Assembly: GCA_035532535.1 (NCBI GenBank)
Contig: DATKQT010000031.1
Span: 1 to 64,000 of the forward strand
Length of the DNA: 64,000 nt
Source: Palsa-739 sp035532535
GTDB lineage: Bacteria > Actinomycetota > Thermoleophilia > Gaiellales > Gaiellaceae
Direction: 5' to 3'
Under the pieces are notes generated by a model. It did no database searches, was not told the DNA's origin, and saw only the letters and a program-made list of their open reading frames with translations. Shown here one piece after another: positions 52,786-61,319 of this stretch (within the stretch, counting starts at the first letter, position 1; every line of letters starts with the position of its first letter). Made by a program: the position numbers and the translations under genes.

Positions 52786-53603
52786 GCGCCATCGGAGCCA
52801 CGATGCGCAGCGAGCTGATCGGGCTCGGCGGCATCGTCGAACGAAACGTCTATCTGACGAAGCGCTACTTCCTGTGGGACGTCGCCTTCATGTTCTGGAC
52901 GATCGCGAACACACTCACGATCGTGTTCATCGCGCGGTCCGTGCACCTGACCCATGCGGCCGAGAACACGCTGGCCGCACGGCTGCTCGTCGGCGCCGTG
53001 ATCTGGGCGTTCCTCGGGATCATCTTCGAGTTCATGACGGAGACGGTCGCCTGGGAGCGTTGGGAAGGGACGATCGAGTACACGTTCATGGCGCCGATCT
53101 CGCGCGTCATGCACCTGGGCGGCCAGGGAGCGTACGCGGTGCTGTACGGATTGATCCGCGCGACGATCCTGTTCTTCGCCGTCGCGCTCTTCCTCGGCAT
53201 CCACCTTCCGCACGCGAACTACGGCGCCGCCTTCGCACTCCTCGCGATCGCCTCGCTCTCGTTCATCGGCATCGGGATGATGACGTCCGTGCTGCCGCTC
53301 ATCTCGCCGGAGAAGGGCGCGCAGCTCGGCTTCGTCGCGCAAGGCCTGATGCTCGTCGTCTCCGGCGTGTATTACCCGGTGTCGGTGATGCCGCATTGGA
53401 TGCAGCTGATCGCGAAGATCTCGCCAGCGACGTACGCGATCCGCGGCGACCGTGCGTCGATCGTCAGCGGCACCGGGCTCGTGTGGGCAGACGTGTGGCC
53501 GCTGCTGATCATCGCCGTCGCGGCGGCGCCGCTCGGCCTCGCGATCTTCCACCGCGGCGAGGTGCACGCGAAGAAGCACGGGAAACTGAAGCGATCGGGA
53601 TGA
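52782..53603 (+). CDS. ABC-2 type exporter permease
   Basis: The 273-residue protein has six hydrophobic helices (first at about 30-50, last at about 240-258) and an ABC-2 region with VAQGLMLVVSGVYYPVSVMP, the conserved turn before the last two helices. It overlaps the ATPase gene by four bases (ATGA) and the methyltransferase gene by four. The substrate is unknown. Confidence 0.92.
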   Translation: MSAIGATMRSELIGLGGIVERNVYLTKRYFLWDVAFMFWTIANTLTIVFIARSVHLTHAAENTLAARLLVGAVIWAFLGIIFEFMTETVAWERWEGTIEYTFMAPISRVMHLGGQGAYAVLYGLIRATILFFAVALFLGIHLPHANYGAAFALLAIASLSFIGIGMMTSVLPLISPEKGAQLGFVAQGLMLVVSGVYYPVSVMPHWMQLIAKISPATYAIRGDRASIVSGTGLVWADVWPLLIIAVAAAPLGLAIFHRGEVHAKKHGKLKRSG

Positions 53604-54289
53604 CCGACTGGTTCGCCGGCGCCGTCGCCGAGCACTACGACGAGAACACCGCCGACATGCCGGTCGAGCCGGTGGTGGAGTTCCTCGTGCCGCTCAGCAG
53701 CGGCGGCGCGCTCGAGCTGGCGATCGGCACCGGGCGCATCGCGCTGCCGCTAGCGGCGCGCGGCGTCCGCGTCGCCGGCATCGACCTCTCGCCGGACATG
53801 GTCGCCCAGCTGAGACAGAAGTCGACCGACATCCCGGTGGAGATCGGAGAGATGACGACGACGCGGATCGACGGGACGTTCTCGCTCGTCTACATCGTCT
53901 TCAACTCGATCAACAACCTCACCACGCAGGATGCGCAGGTCGCATGCTTCGAAAACGCGGCCCGACACCTCGTGCCGGGCGCCTGTTTCGTCGTCGAAGT
54001 GGGCGTCCCGAACACGCGACGGCTCGAGGTCTTCGATCTAAGCGACACGCACGTCGGCGTCGACGAGTACGACCTCGACACCCAGCGCCTCGTGTCCCAC
54101 CACTTCTCGCTCCGCGACGGGCACTGGCGGCGCATGTCCATCCCCTTTCGAGCCGTGTCACCCAGCGAGCTCGACCTGATGGCACGGACGGCCGGCATGC
54201 GGCTGCGCGAGCGATGGAGCGACTGGAACCGCGAGCCGTTCACGGCCGAGAGCACGAAACACGTTTCAGTCTGGGAGAAGACGGGCTAG
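53600..54289 (+). CDS. Class I SAM-dependent methyltransferase
   Basis: The ATG at 53600 overlaps the permease stop and gives 229 residues. Motif I is GALELAIGTGRIALPLAARG, motif II VAGIDLSPDMVAQLR, and post-motif FNSINNLTTQDAQVACFENA. It resembles small-molecule methyltransferases seen beside exporters; it could modify the exported compound or its target. Its 3' end overlaps the convergent rfbD gene by 24 bases. Confidence 0.88.
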   Translation: MTDWFAGAVAEHYDENTADMPVEPVVEFLVPLSSGGALELAIGTGRIALPLAARGVRVAGIDLSPDMVAQLRQKSTDIPVEIGEMTTTRIDGTFSLVYIVFNSINNLTTQDAQVACFENAARHLVPGACFVVEVGVPNTRRLEVFDLSDTHVGVDEYDLDTQRLVSHHFSLRDGHWRRMSIPFRAVSPSELDLMARTAGMRLRERWSDWNREPFTAESTKHVSVWEKTG

Positions 54290-55081
54290 GCACTCGCGCA
54301 GCCCGTCGCGCCAGTGCGGCAGCTGCGGCGCGCCGGGCCGTTCGCTGCGCAGCACCGAGTACGCAGGCCGGGGGGCAGGCCGGCCGAGCTCTGCTGTCGT
54401 GATCCGGCGGACGCGGCAGTCGATCCTCGCCTCCTCGAAGATCGCCTCCGCGAACTCCGCCCACGTGCAGTCGCCGTCGGCCACGACGTGCCAGACCCCG
54501 TACGGCAGCGCAAGCAGCTCGCGCGCCGCCGTTGCGAGGTGGCCGACGTACGTCGGAGAGCCGCGCTGGTCGTCGACGACCGCCACCTCGTCCCGCTCGC
54601 GGCCGAGAGCCAGCATCGTGCGCACGAAGTTGCGGCCGGTCGAGCCGAAGAGCCACGATGACCGGGCGACCCAGGCCTCCTCGCCGGCCGCAGCCTCGCC
54701 GAGCAGCTTCGTCCGTCCATACACGGACAGCGGGTTGGGGCCGTCCGACTCGACGTACGGCTCGTTCTTGCGGCCGTCGAAGACATAGTCGGTCGAGAAG
54801 TAGACGAAGGGAGCGCCGAGCTCGGCGACATGCTGCGTGCCCCCGACGTTGACGGCCGCCGCTTCCTGCGGGTCCGACTCGGCGCCGTCGACGTCGGTCC
54901 ACGCTGCGGCGTGGAGCACGAGGTCGGCCTCGAAGAACGGGGGAAGCGTCACGTCCCACTGCTCGCGCGTCAGCCCCGTCGCGTCCGGAAACTCCTCGAG
55001 GAGCGCGGCGCCGAGCTGCCCGCCGGCGCCGGTTACGAGGATGCGTCGCGACTGGAGAGAATCGGCGATGACGTGCTCCAC
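54266..55081 (-). CDS. rfbD: dTDP-4-dehydrorhamnose reductase
   Basis: RfbD makes dTDP-L-rhamnose with NAD(P)H in the last step of the pathway. The GTG at 55081 gives 271 residues and overlaps the end of rfbC by 49 bases. The Rossmann loop is ILVTGAGGQLGAAL; STDYVFDG, the YGRTKLLGE (YxxxK) catalytic motif and VARSSWLFGSTGRNFV are family marks. Confidence 0.93.
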   Translation of the reverse strand: MEHVIADSLQSRRILVTGAGGQLGAALLEEFPDATGLTREQWDVTLPPFFEADLVLHAAAWTDVDGAESDPQEAAAVNVGGTQHVAELGAPFVYFSTDYVFDGRKNEPYVESDGPNPLSVYGRTKLLGEAAAGEEAWVARSSWLFGSTGRNFVRTMLALGRERDEVAVVDDQRGSPTYVGHLATAARELLALPYGVWHVVADGDCTWAEFAEAIFEEARIDCRVRRITTAELGRPAPRPAYSVLRSERPGAPQLPHWRDGLRECLARLLPD

Positions 55082-55494
55082 AGATGACGGACGCGCTCGT
55101 CGTCCCACGGGATCCCATGCTCGTCCGGCGCGGCAGGCTCGTACTCCTCGGTGACGAGGTACGTGAAGAGCGCATCGGTGAGAGCCTCGTACCCGTGCGC
55201 GTGGATGCCGGGCACGTAGACGGCGACCGGATTGTCGTCGCCGATGTCCTCGGTGAAGGTCTCGCCGGAAATGCGATCGAGGACGACGACGCGCACGGTT
55301 CCGGCCAGGCAGACGAACACGTCGTCCTGCCCTCGCTCGTGGAAGTGCAGTCCGCGAATCACGCCCTTGCGCGAGTACGACAGGTTCGCCTGCCGGAACG
55401 GCTTCGGCAGCGCGCTGGAACGCGCGAGCTCGATGAACCAGCCACGCTCGTCCTCGTGACGAACGAGCTCGATGCGGCGCAGCCCTTCGATCAC
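55033..55494 (-). CDS. rfbC: dTDP-4-dehydrorhamnose 3,5-epimerase-like protein
   Basis: The GTG at 55494 overlaps the rfbA stop (GTGA) and gives 153 residues, shorter than typical RfbC (about 180). ARSSALPKPFRQANLSYSRK and VIRGLHFHERGQDDVFVCLA are the epimerase start and the catalytic His region; VYVPGIHAHGYEALTD is the second conserved patch. The short form and the HFHERGQ variant of the usual HYQ..P motif leave some doubt over full epimerase activity. Confidence 0.87.
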   Translation of the reverse strand: MIEGLRRIELVRHEDERGWFIELARSSALPKPFRQANLSYSRKGVIRGLHFHERGQDDVFVCLAGTVRVVVLDRISGETFTEDIGDDNPVAVYVPGIHAHGYEALTDALFTYLVTEEYEPAAPDEHGIPWDDERVRHLWSTSSPILSSRDASS

Positions 55495-56228
55495 TTGTTG
55501 ACGCCGCCGCTGCGCACGAAGTCGTTCACCTGGTAATACGCGTCGATCGACTCGCCGGCGTCGCCCCAGAAGCCGTCGACGACGTCGGCTTCCATCAGTC
55601 CGCGCGTCACGTACCAGTTGTTCACGTCGGTGATCTCGAGCTCGCCGCGGCCGGACGGCTCGAGCGTCGGCAGCACCTCCCACACCTGCGCGTCGTAGAA
55701 ATAGACGCCCGTCACCGCGTACCGGCTCGGCGGCGCCTCGGGCTTCTCGATGATCTCCTCCACGCGGTCGCCGTTCATGCGCGCGACCCCGAGGTGCCGA
55801 AGGTGCTCGTCGTCGTCGATGTGCGAGAGCACGATGCGCGCGCCTTCGTCCTGGCGAGAGAAGTTCTCCACGATCTGCCGGAGCGAGTACTCGAAGACGT
55901 TGTCGGCGAGAAGGACGCAGACCTTGTCGCCCGCGACGAAGCGCTCCGCGAGCCGGAACGCCTCCGCGATACCACCGGCCTGCTCCTGGTACGCGTAGAA
56001 GAGCCGGTCGATTCCGTGCTCGTGCCCGTTGCCGAGGAGCCGGAAGAACTCGCCGGCGTGCGTCCCGCCGGTGACGAGCATCACCTCGTCGATCCCCGCG
56101 CCGATGAGCGCCTCGACCGCGTAGGTCACCATCGACCGGTCGTAGAGCGGCAGCAGGTGCTTGTTCGTGATCCGCGTCAGCGGATGCAGCCGTGTGCCCG
56201 AGCCGCCGGCGAGGATGACGCCCTTCAT
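55491..56228 (-). CDS. rfbA: Glucose-1-phosphate thymidylyltransferase
   Basis: RfbA activates glucose-1-phosphate with dTTP. The ATG at 56228 has a GGAG site and gives 245 residues, the short form without the C-terminal allosteric extension of enterobacterial RmlA (about 290). Motifs are ILAGGSGTRLHPLTRITNKH with the following LLPLYDRSM, EQAGGIAEAFRLAERF and RGELEITDVNNWYV. It starts the rfbA-rfbC-rfbD operon; no rfbB dehydratase is in the window. Confidence 0.93.
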   Translation of the reverse strand: MKGVILAGGSGTRLHPLTRITNKHLLPLYDRSMVTYAVEALIGAGIDEVMLVTGGTHAGEFFRLLGNGHEHGIDRLFYAYQEQAGGIAEAFRLAERFVAGDKVCVLLADNVFEYSLRQIVENFSRQDEGARIVLSHIDDDEHLRHLGVARMNGDRVEEIIEKPEAPPSRYAVTGVYFYDAQVWEVLPTLEPSGRGELEITDVNNWYVTRGLMEADVVDGFWGDAGESIDAYYQVNDFVRSGGVNK

Positions 56229-56285
56229 GCTCCGGCGATGGTATGTGTTCCGGTCGTGCGCGTTACGCAAGCAAGGGCCGAAAGT

Positions 56286-56313
56286 CTGGTACCTGGTGCG
56301 GGCGTGACGTCAA
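56286..56313 (-). promoter_or_regulatory. Probable rfbA promoter
   Basis: On the minus strand TTGACG (56313-56308) and TACCAG (56291-56286) are 16 bp apart, predicting a start near 56279 and a leader of about 50 nt before rfbA. Confidence 0.5.
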
Positions 56314-56314
56314 T

Positions 56315-56379
56315 CCGTTCGCTGCCGCCGAGAGGTACGGGAGGAAGGGAGGGACCCCTCGGCGGCGCAATGCGAACGG
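56315..56379. other. Long two-part hairpin upstream of the rfb operon
   Basis: Arms 56315-56322 and 56372-56379 pair perfectly over 8 bases, and inside them 56325-56332 and 56358-56365 pair over 8 bases. The internal loop is 2 against 6 bases and the end loop about 25. There is no T-run on either strand. It lies just after the small frame at 56382 and before the rfbA promoter. The rest of the 313-base gap between rfbA and the CitE-like gene (56229-56541) holds that small frame and promoter sequence only. Confidence 0.5.
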
Positions 56380-56381
56380 AA

Positions 56382-56450
56382 TTACGGGTGGGCCGGAAGC
56401 ACGAGGAAGAGAACGGTCAGAGCCGCCGTCAGGGTGACGATCAAGCGCAT
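56382..56450 (-). CDS. Possible 22-residue hydrophobic peptide
   Basis: An ATG with a GAGG site about 8 bases upstream opens a frame of 22 residues beginning MRLIVTLTAALTVLFLVLP and ending in TAA. It would form one membrane helix, like the small membrane peptides of KdpF or toxin type. It could also be the remnant of a signal peptide. Evidence is limited to the ribosome binding site and the composition. Confidence 0.35.
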   Translation of the reverse strand: MRLIVTLTAALTVLFLVLPAHP

Positions 56451-56541
56451 GCCGGAAACCTCGTCTCCATGGCATCGACGATAGAGACGTCCCGTCAAGG
56501 GTCCGTTTCGGGTGTGCAAGGAAACGGTTAGGTTTGCGGCG

Positions 56542-57363
56542 ATGACAACGCGGCCGAGGCGTTCGTCCCTGACGGTGCCGGCGTCGAGCGCGAAGATGCT
56601 CGCCAAGGCGGCCGGGCTTGCTGCGGACGAGGTGGTCGTCGATCTCGAGGACGGCGTTGCGCCGGCCGACAAGGACGCGGCGCGCGGCCGGCTCGGAGAG
56701 GCGGCGGCGCAGGGGACGCTCGCAGTGCGGATCAACGCCGTCGGGACGGCCTGGTGGCGGGGCGATCTCGATGCGGTCGCGGCACGGCGGCCCGACGTCG
56801 TCGTGCTCCCCAAGGCGGCCTCGGCCGAGGACGTCCGGCAGGTGATCGAGCTCCTCCCGGGCGGCGTCGGTCTCGAGGTGCAGATCGAGTCCGCGCGCGG
56901 CCTCGCGGAGGTGGAGCGCATCGCCGCCGTCGGCGCGCCGCTCGAGGCGCTCGTGTTCGGGCCGGGCGACTTCGCCGCGTCGATGGGCATCCCGGTCCTC
57001 ACCATCGGCTCGGGCACGTTCGATTACGCGCTCGCCCGGATCTCGGTCGCCGCTCACGCATACGGGTTGCAAGCCATAGACGGGCCGTACGCCGACCTGC
57101 GCGACCTGAACGGCCTCCGGCGTGCCGCCGGCATCGCCCTCGGCCACGGCTACGACGGCAAATGGGTCGTCCACCCGGATCAGATCGCGCCTGTGAACGA
57201 GGCATTCACCCCGTCCGCCGGCGAGGTCGAGCGGGCGCGCCGCATCCTTGCCGCGGAGGATGGCGCGTCGCTCGTCGACGGAGAGATGGTGGACGTCGCC
57301 ACCAAACGGATGGCGGCGGCCGTGCTTGCTCGCGCAGACGAATGGGTACCCGGCGGTGGATGA
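56542..57363 (+). CDS. HpcH/HpaI aldolase family, CitE-like lyase
   Basis: The ATG at 56542 gives 273 residues. RRSSLTVPASSAKMLAKAAG, VVVDLEDGVAPADKDAARG with the metal-binding region, VLPKAASAEDVRQV, LEVQIESARGL (catalytic Glu) and LVFGPGDFAASMG match the CitE/malyl-CoA lyase (TIM-barrel) group. It cleaves or forms a beta-hydroxyacyl-CoA such as citramalyl- or malyl-CoA; the exact substrate cannot be given. TAGGTT ends seven bases before the ATG, again a leaderless-like start. The stop overlaps the lon start. Confidence 0.87.
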   Translation: MTTRPRRSSLTVPASSAKMLAKAAGLAADEVVVDLEDGVAPADKDAARGRLGEAAAQGTLAVRINAVGTAWWRGDLDAVAARRPDVVVLPKAASAEDVRQVIELLPGGVGLEVQIESARGLAEVERIAAVGAPLEALVFGPGDFAASMGIPVLTIGSGTFDYALARISVAAHAYGLQAIDGPYADLRDLNGLRRAAGIALGHGYDGKWVVHPDQIAPVNEAFTPSAGEVERARRILAAEDGASLVDGEMVDVATKRMAAAVLARADEWVPGGG

Positions 57364-59774
57364 ATGAGATCGAGACCATCAGCGCAGAGGAGCAGCGCCT
57401 TGCGGAGGAGCTCGCCGACAAGCTCCCGTCCACGCTCCCCGTCCTGCCGCTGAAGGAGACGGTCGTCTTTCCGGCGTCGATGACGCCGCTCGCGATCGGG
57501 CAGGAGCGGTCGGTCGCGCTCATCGATGACGTCATCGCGGGCGACCGCCTGCTCGCCCTCGCCACCGTCGCGAACGACGAGATCGAGACGCCGGGGTGGG
57601 ACGACGTCTACCGCGTCGGCACCGCCGCGATCGTGCACAAGATGATCCGCGTCCCCGACGGGACGCTGCGCGTTCTCGTCCAGGGACTGCGGCGTGTCCG
57701 CGTCGAGCAGCTGGTGACCGACGAGCCCTACCTCTTGGCCGAGCTGTCGGAGCTGCCCGACCGCGTGGAGGAGTCGCCGGACGTGGAAGCGGTGACGCGC
57801 ACTGTGCAACACCAGTTCGGCCGGATCATCGGGCTGGTTCCGTACCTGCCGGAGGAGCTGCAGATGGCGGCCGCCAACGTCGACGACCCGAGCGCGCTGT
57901 GCAGCCTCGTCGCCTCGACCTTGCGACTCAAGACCGAGGAGAAGCAGAAGCTGCTCGAGCTCGTCGACGTCGGAGAACGCCTGCGCGAGGTGTCGGTCAT
58001 TCTCAACCGCGAGCTGGAGATGATCGAGCTCGGGACGAAGATCCAGTCGCAAGTGCAGTCGGAGCTCGAGAACGGGCAGCGCGAGTTCTTCCTACGCCAG
58101 CAGCTGAAGGCGATTCAGAACGAGCTCGGCGAAGGCGACCCGGAGCAGGCCGAGGTGAACGAGCTGCGCGGGCGCATCGAGGCGCTCGACCTGCCGGAAG
58201 AGACGCAGAAGGCTGCGGCACGTGAGCTCGGCCGGCTCGAGCGCCTACCGGCAGCAGCCGCGGAGTACGGCGTGATCCGGACGTATCTCGACTGGATCGC
58301 AACGCTCCCGTGGGGCGTGACCACGACTGACAACCTCGACCTCGCGCGTGCGCGCGGCGTGCTCGACGAGGATCACTACCACCTCGAGAAGGTGAAGGAG
58401 CGGATCATCGAGCACCTCGCGGTGTCGAAGCTCCGTCACGATCCGTCCGGCCAGATCCTCTGCTTCGTCGGCCCGCCGGGCGTCGGGAAGACCTCGCTCG
58501 GACAGTCGGTCGCGCGCACGCTGGAGCGGAAGTTCATGCGTCTCTCCGTCGGCGGCGTGCGCGACGAGGCGGAAATCCGCGGCCACCGACGGACGTACAT
58601 CGGCGCGATGCCGGGAACGATCATCCGCGCGCTGCGCGATGCGGAGTCGACGAACCCCGTGATACTCATCGACGAGATCGACAAGATGGGCGCCGACGTC
58701 CGCGGCGATCCCGCGAGCGCCATGCTCGAGGTGCTCGACTCGGAGCAGAACCGCACGTTCCGCGACCACTACCTCGACCTGCCGTTCGACCTGTCCAAGG
58801 TGCTTTTCATCTGCACCGCGAACACCGTCGACACGATCCCGCCGCCGCTGCTCGACCGCATGGACACCATCTCCCTCTCCGGCTACACCGAGGAGGAAAA
58901 GGTCGGCATCGCGAAGCGATACCTCGTCCCGAAGCAAATCGAGACGCACGGCCTCACGCGCGAGCAGATCTCGATCCCGGAGAAGACGTTGCGGCTCGTA
59001 ATCCGCGAGTACACGCGCGAGGCCGGCGTGCGCAACCTCGAGCGCCGCATCGCCGACCTGTGCCGCAAGGCCGCCCGACTCGTCGCCGAGGGGCGTGAGG
59101 GAACGATTTCGATCGCCGAGCGCCGCGTCCGCTCATGGCTCGGCCCGCGCACATTCACGGGTGAGGCGCGCAGGCGAGTGGCCCACGCGGGCGTGGCGAC
59201 GGGACTCGCGTACACGGCCGCCGGGGGAGACATCCTCTTCGTCGAGGCGCAGGCCTATCCGGGGAAGGGCCGGCTCACCATCACCGGACAGCTCGGTGAG
59301 GTCATGCAGGAATCGGCGCAAGCCGCGCTCTCGTGGGTCCGGTCGCACTCCGCGCAGCTCGGACTGCCCGAGGGCTGGTTCGCAGAACACGACGTCCATC
59401 TCCACGTCCCCGCCGGCGCGGTACCGAAGGATGGGCCTTCTGCGGGAATCACGATGGCAACGGCGATCGCGTCGCTCATCCGCGGCAAGCCGGTCGCCGA
59501 CGACCTCGGCATGACCGGCGAGCTCACGCTCACCGGGCAGGTACTCCCCATCGGAGGCGTGCGCGAAAAGGCGCTCGCGGCCCAACGCGCCGGCCTCCGG
59601 CGGGTGGTCGTCCCGCGCGAGAACGAGGCCGACCTCGAGCAGCTCCCGCCCGAGACGCGGCGGGACGTCGAATTCGTCCTCGTCGACTCGATCGAAGAGG
59701 TGCTGGGCGTCGCGTTCAACGGAACGGCACCGGGGGTACAATCACCGCTGCCCACACACGAAAGGAACGTTTGA
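57360..59774 (+). CDS. lon: ATP-dependent protease La (Lon)
   Basis: Lon degrades misfolded and regulatory proteins. The ATG at 57360 overlaps the CitE stop and gives 804 residues, the full LonA length. The N-terminal LON domain begins LPVLPLKETVVFPASMTPL. The AAA+ module has Walker A GPPGVGKT at 371-378 and ILIDEIDKMG. The protease domain has catalytic S694 in KDGPSAGIT and K737 in REKALAAQ, 43 residues apart as in E. coli Lon. Confidence 0.97.
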   Translation: MNEIETISAEEQRLAEELADKLPSTLPVLPLKETVVFPASMTPLAIGQERSVALIDDVIAGDRLLALATVANDEIETPGWDDVYRVGTAAIVHKMIRVPDGTLRVLVQGLRRVRVEQLVTDEPYLLAELSELPDRVEESPDVEAVTRTVQHQFGRIIGLVPYLPEELQMAAANVDDPSALCSLVASTLRLKTEEKQKLLELVDVGERLREVSVILNRELEMIELGTKIQSQVQSELENGQREFFLRQQLKAIQNELGEGDPEQAEVNELRGRIEALDLPEETQKAAARELGRLERLPAAAAEYGVIRTYLDWIATLPWGVTTTDNLDLARARGVLDEDHYHLEKVKERIIEHLAVSKLRHDPSGQILCFVGPPGVGKTSLGQSVARTLERKFMRLSVGGVRDEAEIRGHRRTYIGAMPGTIIRALRDAESTNPVILIDEIDKMGADVRGDPASAMLEVLDSEQNRTFRDHYLDLPFDLSKVLFICTANTVDTIPPPLLDRMDTISLSGYTEEEKVGIAKRYLVPKQIETHGLTREQISIPEKTLRLVIREYTREAGVRNLERRIADLCRKAARLVAEGREGTISIAERRVRSWLGPRTFTGEARRRVAHAGVATGLAYTAAGGDILFVEAQAYPGKGRLTITGQLGEVMQESAQAALSWVRSHSAQLGLPEGWFAEHDVHLHVPAGAVPKDGPSAGITMATAIASLIRGKPVADDLGMTGELTLTGQVLPIGGVREKALAAQRAGLRRVVVPRENEADLEQLPPETRRDVEFVLVDSIEEVLGVAFNGTAPGVQSPLPTHERNV

Positions 59775-59776
59775 CA

Positions 59777-60199
59777 ATGCCGAAGACGACGGACAAGGTC
59801 TCGGACGCGGCCGCTGCCGCAAAGCCCTACTTCGAGCGCGCGCTGCAGGACGGCGAGCTGCGCGACAACGTGCGGAACGCCTACGAGTCCGCGCGTGCGA
59901 TCTACGACGAGCTGATCGGCAACCGCGGCGTCGCCGGCGTTGCGAGGCGCGTCGCCACCGACAAGGATCTCCAGGACGAGCTGCGGTCGGCGGTCGCCGA
60001 CCTGCGCACCGCAGCCGACCGGGTGCGCGGGAAGCAGGAGAAGAAGAGCGGCCACTCCGGCCTGCTGTTCATCGGTCTCGCACTTGCGCTCGTGTTCAAC
60101 CCGTTCACCGGTCCGCAGATCCGCAAATGGATCTCCGAGCGGATCTTTGGCGAGACGGACGGATTCACGTACCAGGGCGGGAACGGCTCGTCGAGCTGA
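59777..60199 (+). CDS. Small membrane protein downstream of lon
   Basis: The ATG two bases after the lon stop, with AAAGGAA about 12 bases upstream, gives 140 residues. The first 95 are a soluble helical region with many charged residues (ALQDGELRDNVRNAYESARA), followed by one helix at about 95-113 (GLLFIGLALALVFNPFTG) and a short tail. I do not recognise a family. It overlaps the convergent M23 gene by 35 bases. Confidence 0.7.
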   Translation: MPKTTDKVSDAAAAAKPYFERALQDGELRDNVRNAYESARAIYDELIGNRGVAGVARRVATDKDLQDELRSAVADLRTAADRVRGKQEKKSGHSGLLFIGLALALVFNPFTGPQIRKWISERIFGETDGFTYQGGNGSSS

Positions 60200-60920
60200 A
60201 ACCGCGCGCGAGCGAGGCCGGATCGAGACCACTCGCGGTCGAGATGTCCGAACTGCCTAGGAGGACGGCACCCGGCTTCGGGGCGCGGGCGGCGACGAGC
60301 GTCGGTCTCCAGTCGACACCGGCCTCGACGCGCAGATACCTGAGGCGCCGCCAGGAGCGCAGGTAGGTCGTCGGGTCGACCGCGCCGTCGTAGCCGCGAT
60401 CGAGCATGCCGACCGGATGGATCTCGAAGTCGATGTGGTACGGCGTTCCCACCGCGTCGCCGGTGTCACCGACGAAACCGAGGACGTCGCCCGCGTGCAC
60501 GATCGCGCCGTTCACGGCGAGCGGCGAGTACGCGGACAGGTGCGCGTAGTAGAAGTCGTTCCCGCGATCGTCGCGGAGCCACAGCCTCCATCCTCCGATC
60601 CCGTTCCATCCGACGGAGAAGACAACGCCGTGCGCAACTGCGAGCACGGGCGTGCCGAGCGGCGCGAAGATGTCATCGCCGTGATGCCAGCCGCCGGAGA
60701 CGTCCGGGCGGGAGGCGCCGAAGGTATCGGCGACCCACTTGACGCCGAAGACGGGAAACGCGTAGCCCCGTTCGCCGAGCGCGGGCAGCATCGTCGGGGG
60801 CAGATTCGGCGCCGCGGCGGCGGGCGCGACGACGATCGTCGGGATCGGCGATTTCGGCGTCGCCGCCGTCGCGGTGAGCGCAAAGAAGAGCGCTCCGGCG
60901 GTGAGCGCAAGGAGCCTCAC
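60165..60920 (-). CDS. Exported M23-family peptidase-like protein
   Basis: The GTG at 60920 gives 251 residues with a signal peptide (about 1-20). The LytM/M23 core has H79-x-G-x-D83 in GGWHHGDDIFAPLGTPVLAV and YYAHLSAYSPLAVNG, but the usual HxH before FE is H162-x-D164 in PYHIDFEIHP. The zinc ligand His is thus replaced by Asp, and the enzyme may be altered in metal binding or inactive. Related proteins regulate amidases or cut peptidoglycan cross-links. The start overlaps no gene but follows the next stop by one base. Confidence 0.88.
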   Translation of the reverse strand: MRLLALTAGALFFALTATAATPKSPIPTIVVAPAAAAPNLPPTMLPALGERGYAFPVFGVKWVADTFGASRPDVSGGWHHGDDIFAPLGTPVLAVAHGVVFSVGWNGIGGWRLWLRDDRGNDFYYAHLSAYSPLAVNGAIVHAGDVLGFVGDTGDAVGTPYHIDFEIHPVGMLDRGYDGAVDPTTYLRSWRRLRYLRVEAGVDWRPTLVAARAPKPGAVLLGSSDISTASGLDPASLARGFSSTSRSRPGT

Positions 60921-60921
60921 C

Positions 60922-61311
60922 TCAGGAGCCGAGGTGTTCGCGCGCGAACGTGCGGAACCGTGCCCGTGTCTCCTCGTCCGGGCCGAGTGAGCCTTCGTCG
61001 TCGTACTTCGGGTCGGCGGCCACCTCTTCGGCGACCGCCCGCACCTCGGCCGTGAGCGCTGCGCGGTGCTCCGGATTGCGCATCAGCGTCTCGATCCAGC
61101 TCTCCGATCCGTCGTACCCCGGCACGTCGTTCTCGAAGAGCAGCCTGCCGAGGAGAATGCCGCAGCGGATGTAGGCGAACGTGCGGAACGCCAGGAGCCG
61201 GTGCGGTGACTCGACGAGCGCCGCGATGTCCTCGTTCTCGCGCTCGATGCGCGCCACGATGCCGCCGATCGGCTCGTCGACGAGCGGAATCCAGAGATCG
61301 TCCGCTGCCAT
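60922..61311 (-). CDS. Hypothetical helical protein
   Basis: The ATG at 61311 gives 129 residues, soluble and mostly helical by composition, with an IARIERENEDIAALVESPHR segment, FAYIRCGILLGRLLFEND and an acidic C-terminal third. No family is recognised. It lies 8 bp downstream of the TauE/SafE gene on the same strand and just before the M23 gene. Confidence 0.65.
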   Translation of the reverse strand: MAADDLWIPLVDEPIGGIVARIERENEDIAALVESPHRLLAFRTFAYIRCGILLGRLLFENDVPGYDGSESWIETLMRNPEHRAALTAEVRAVAEEVAADPKYDDEGSLGPDEETRARFRTFAREHLGS

Positions 61312-61319
61312 GGTCTGGA

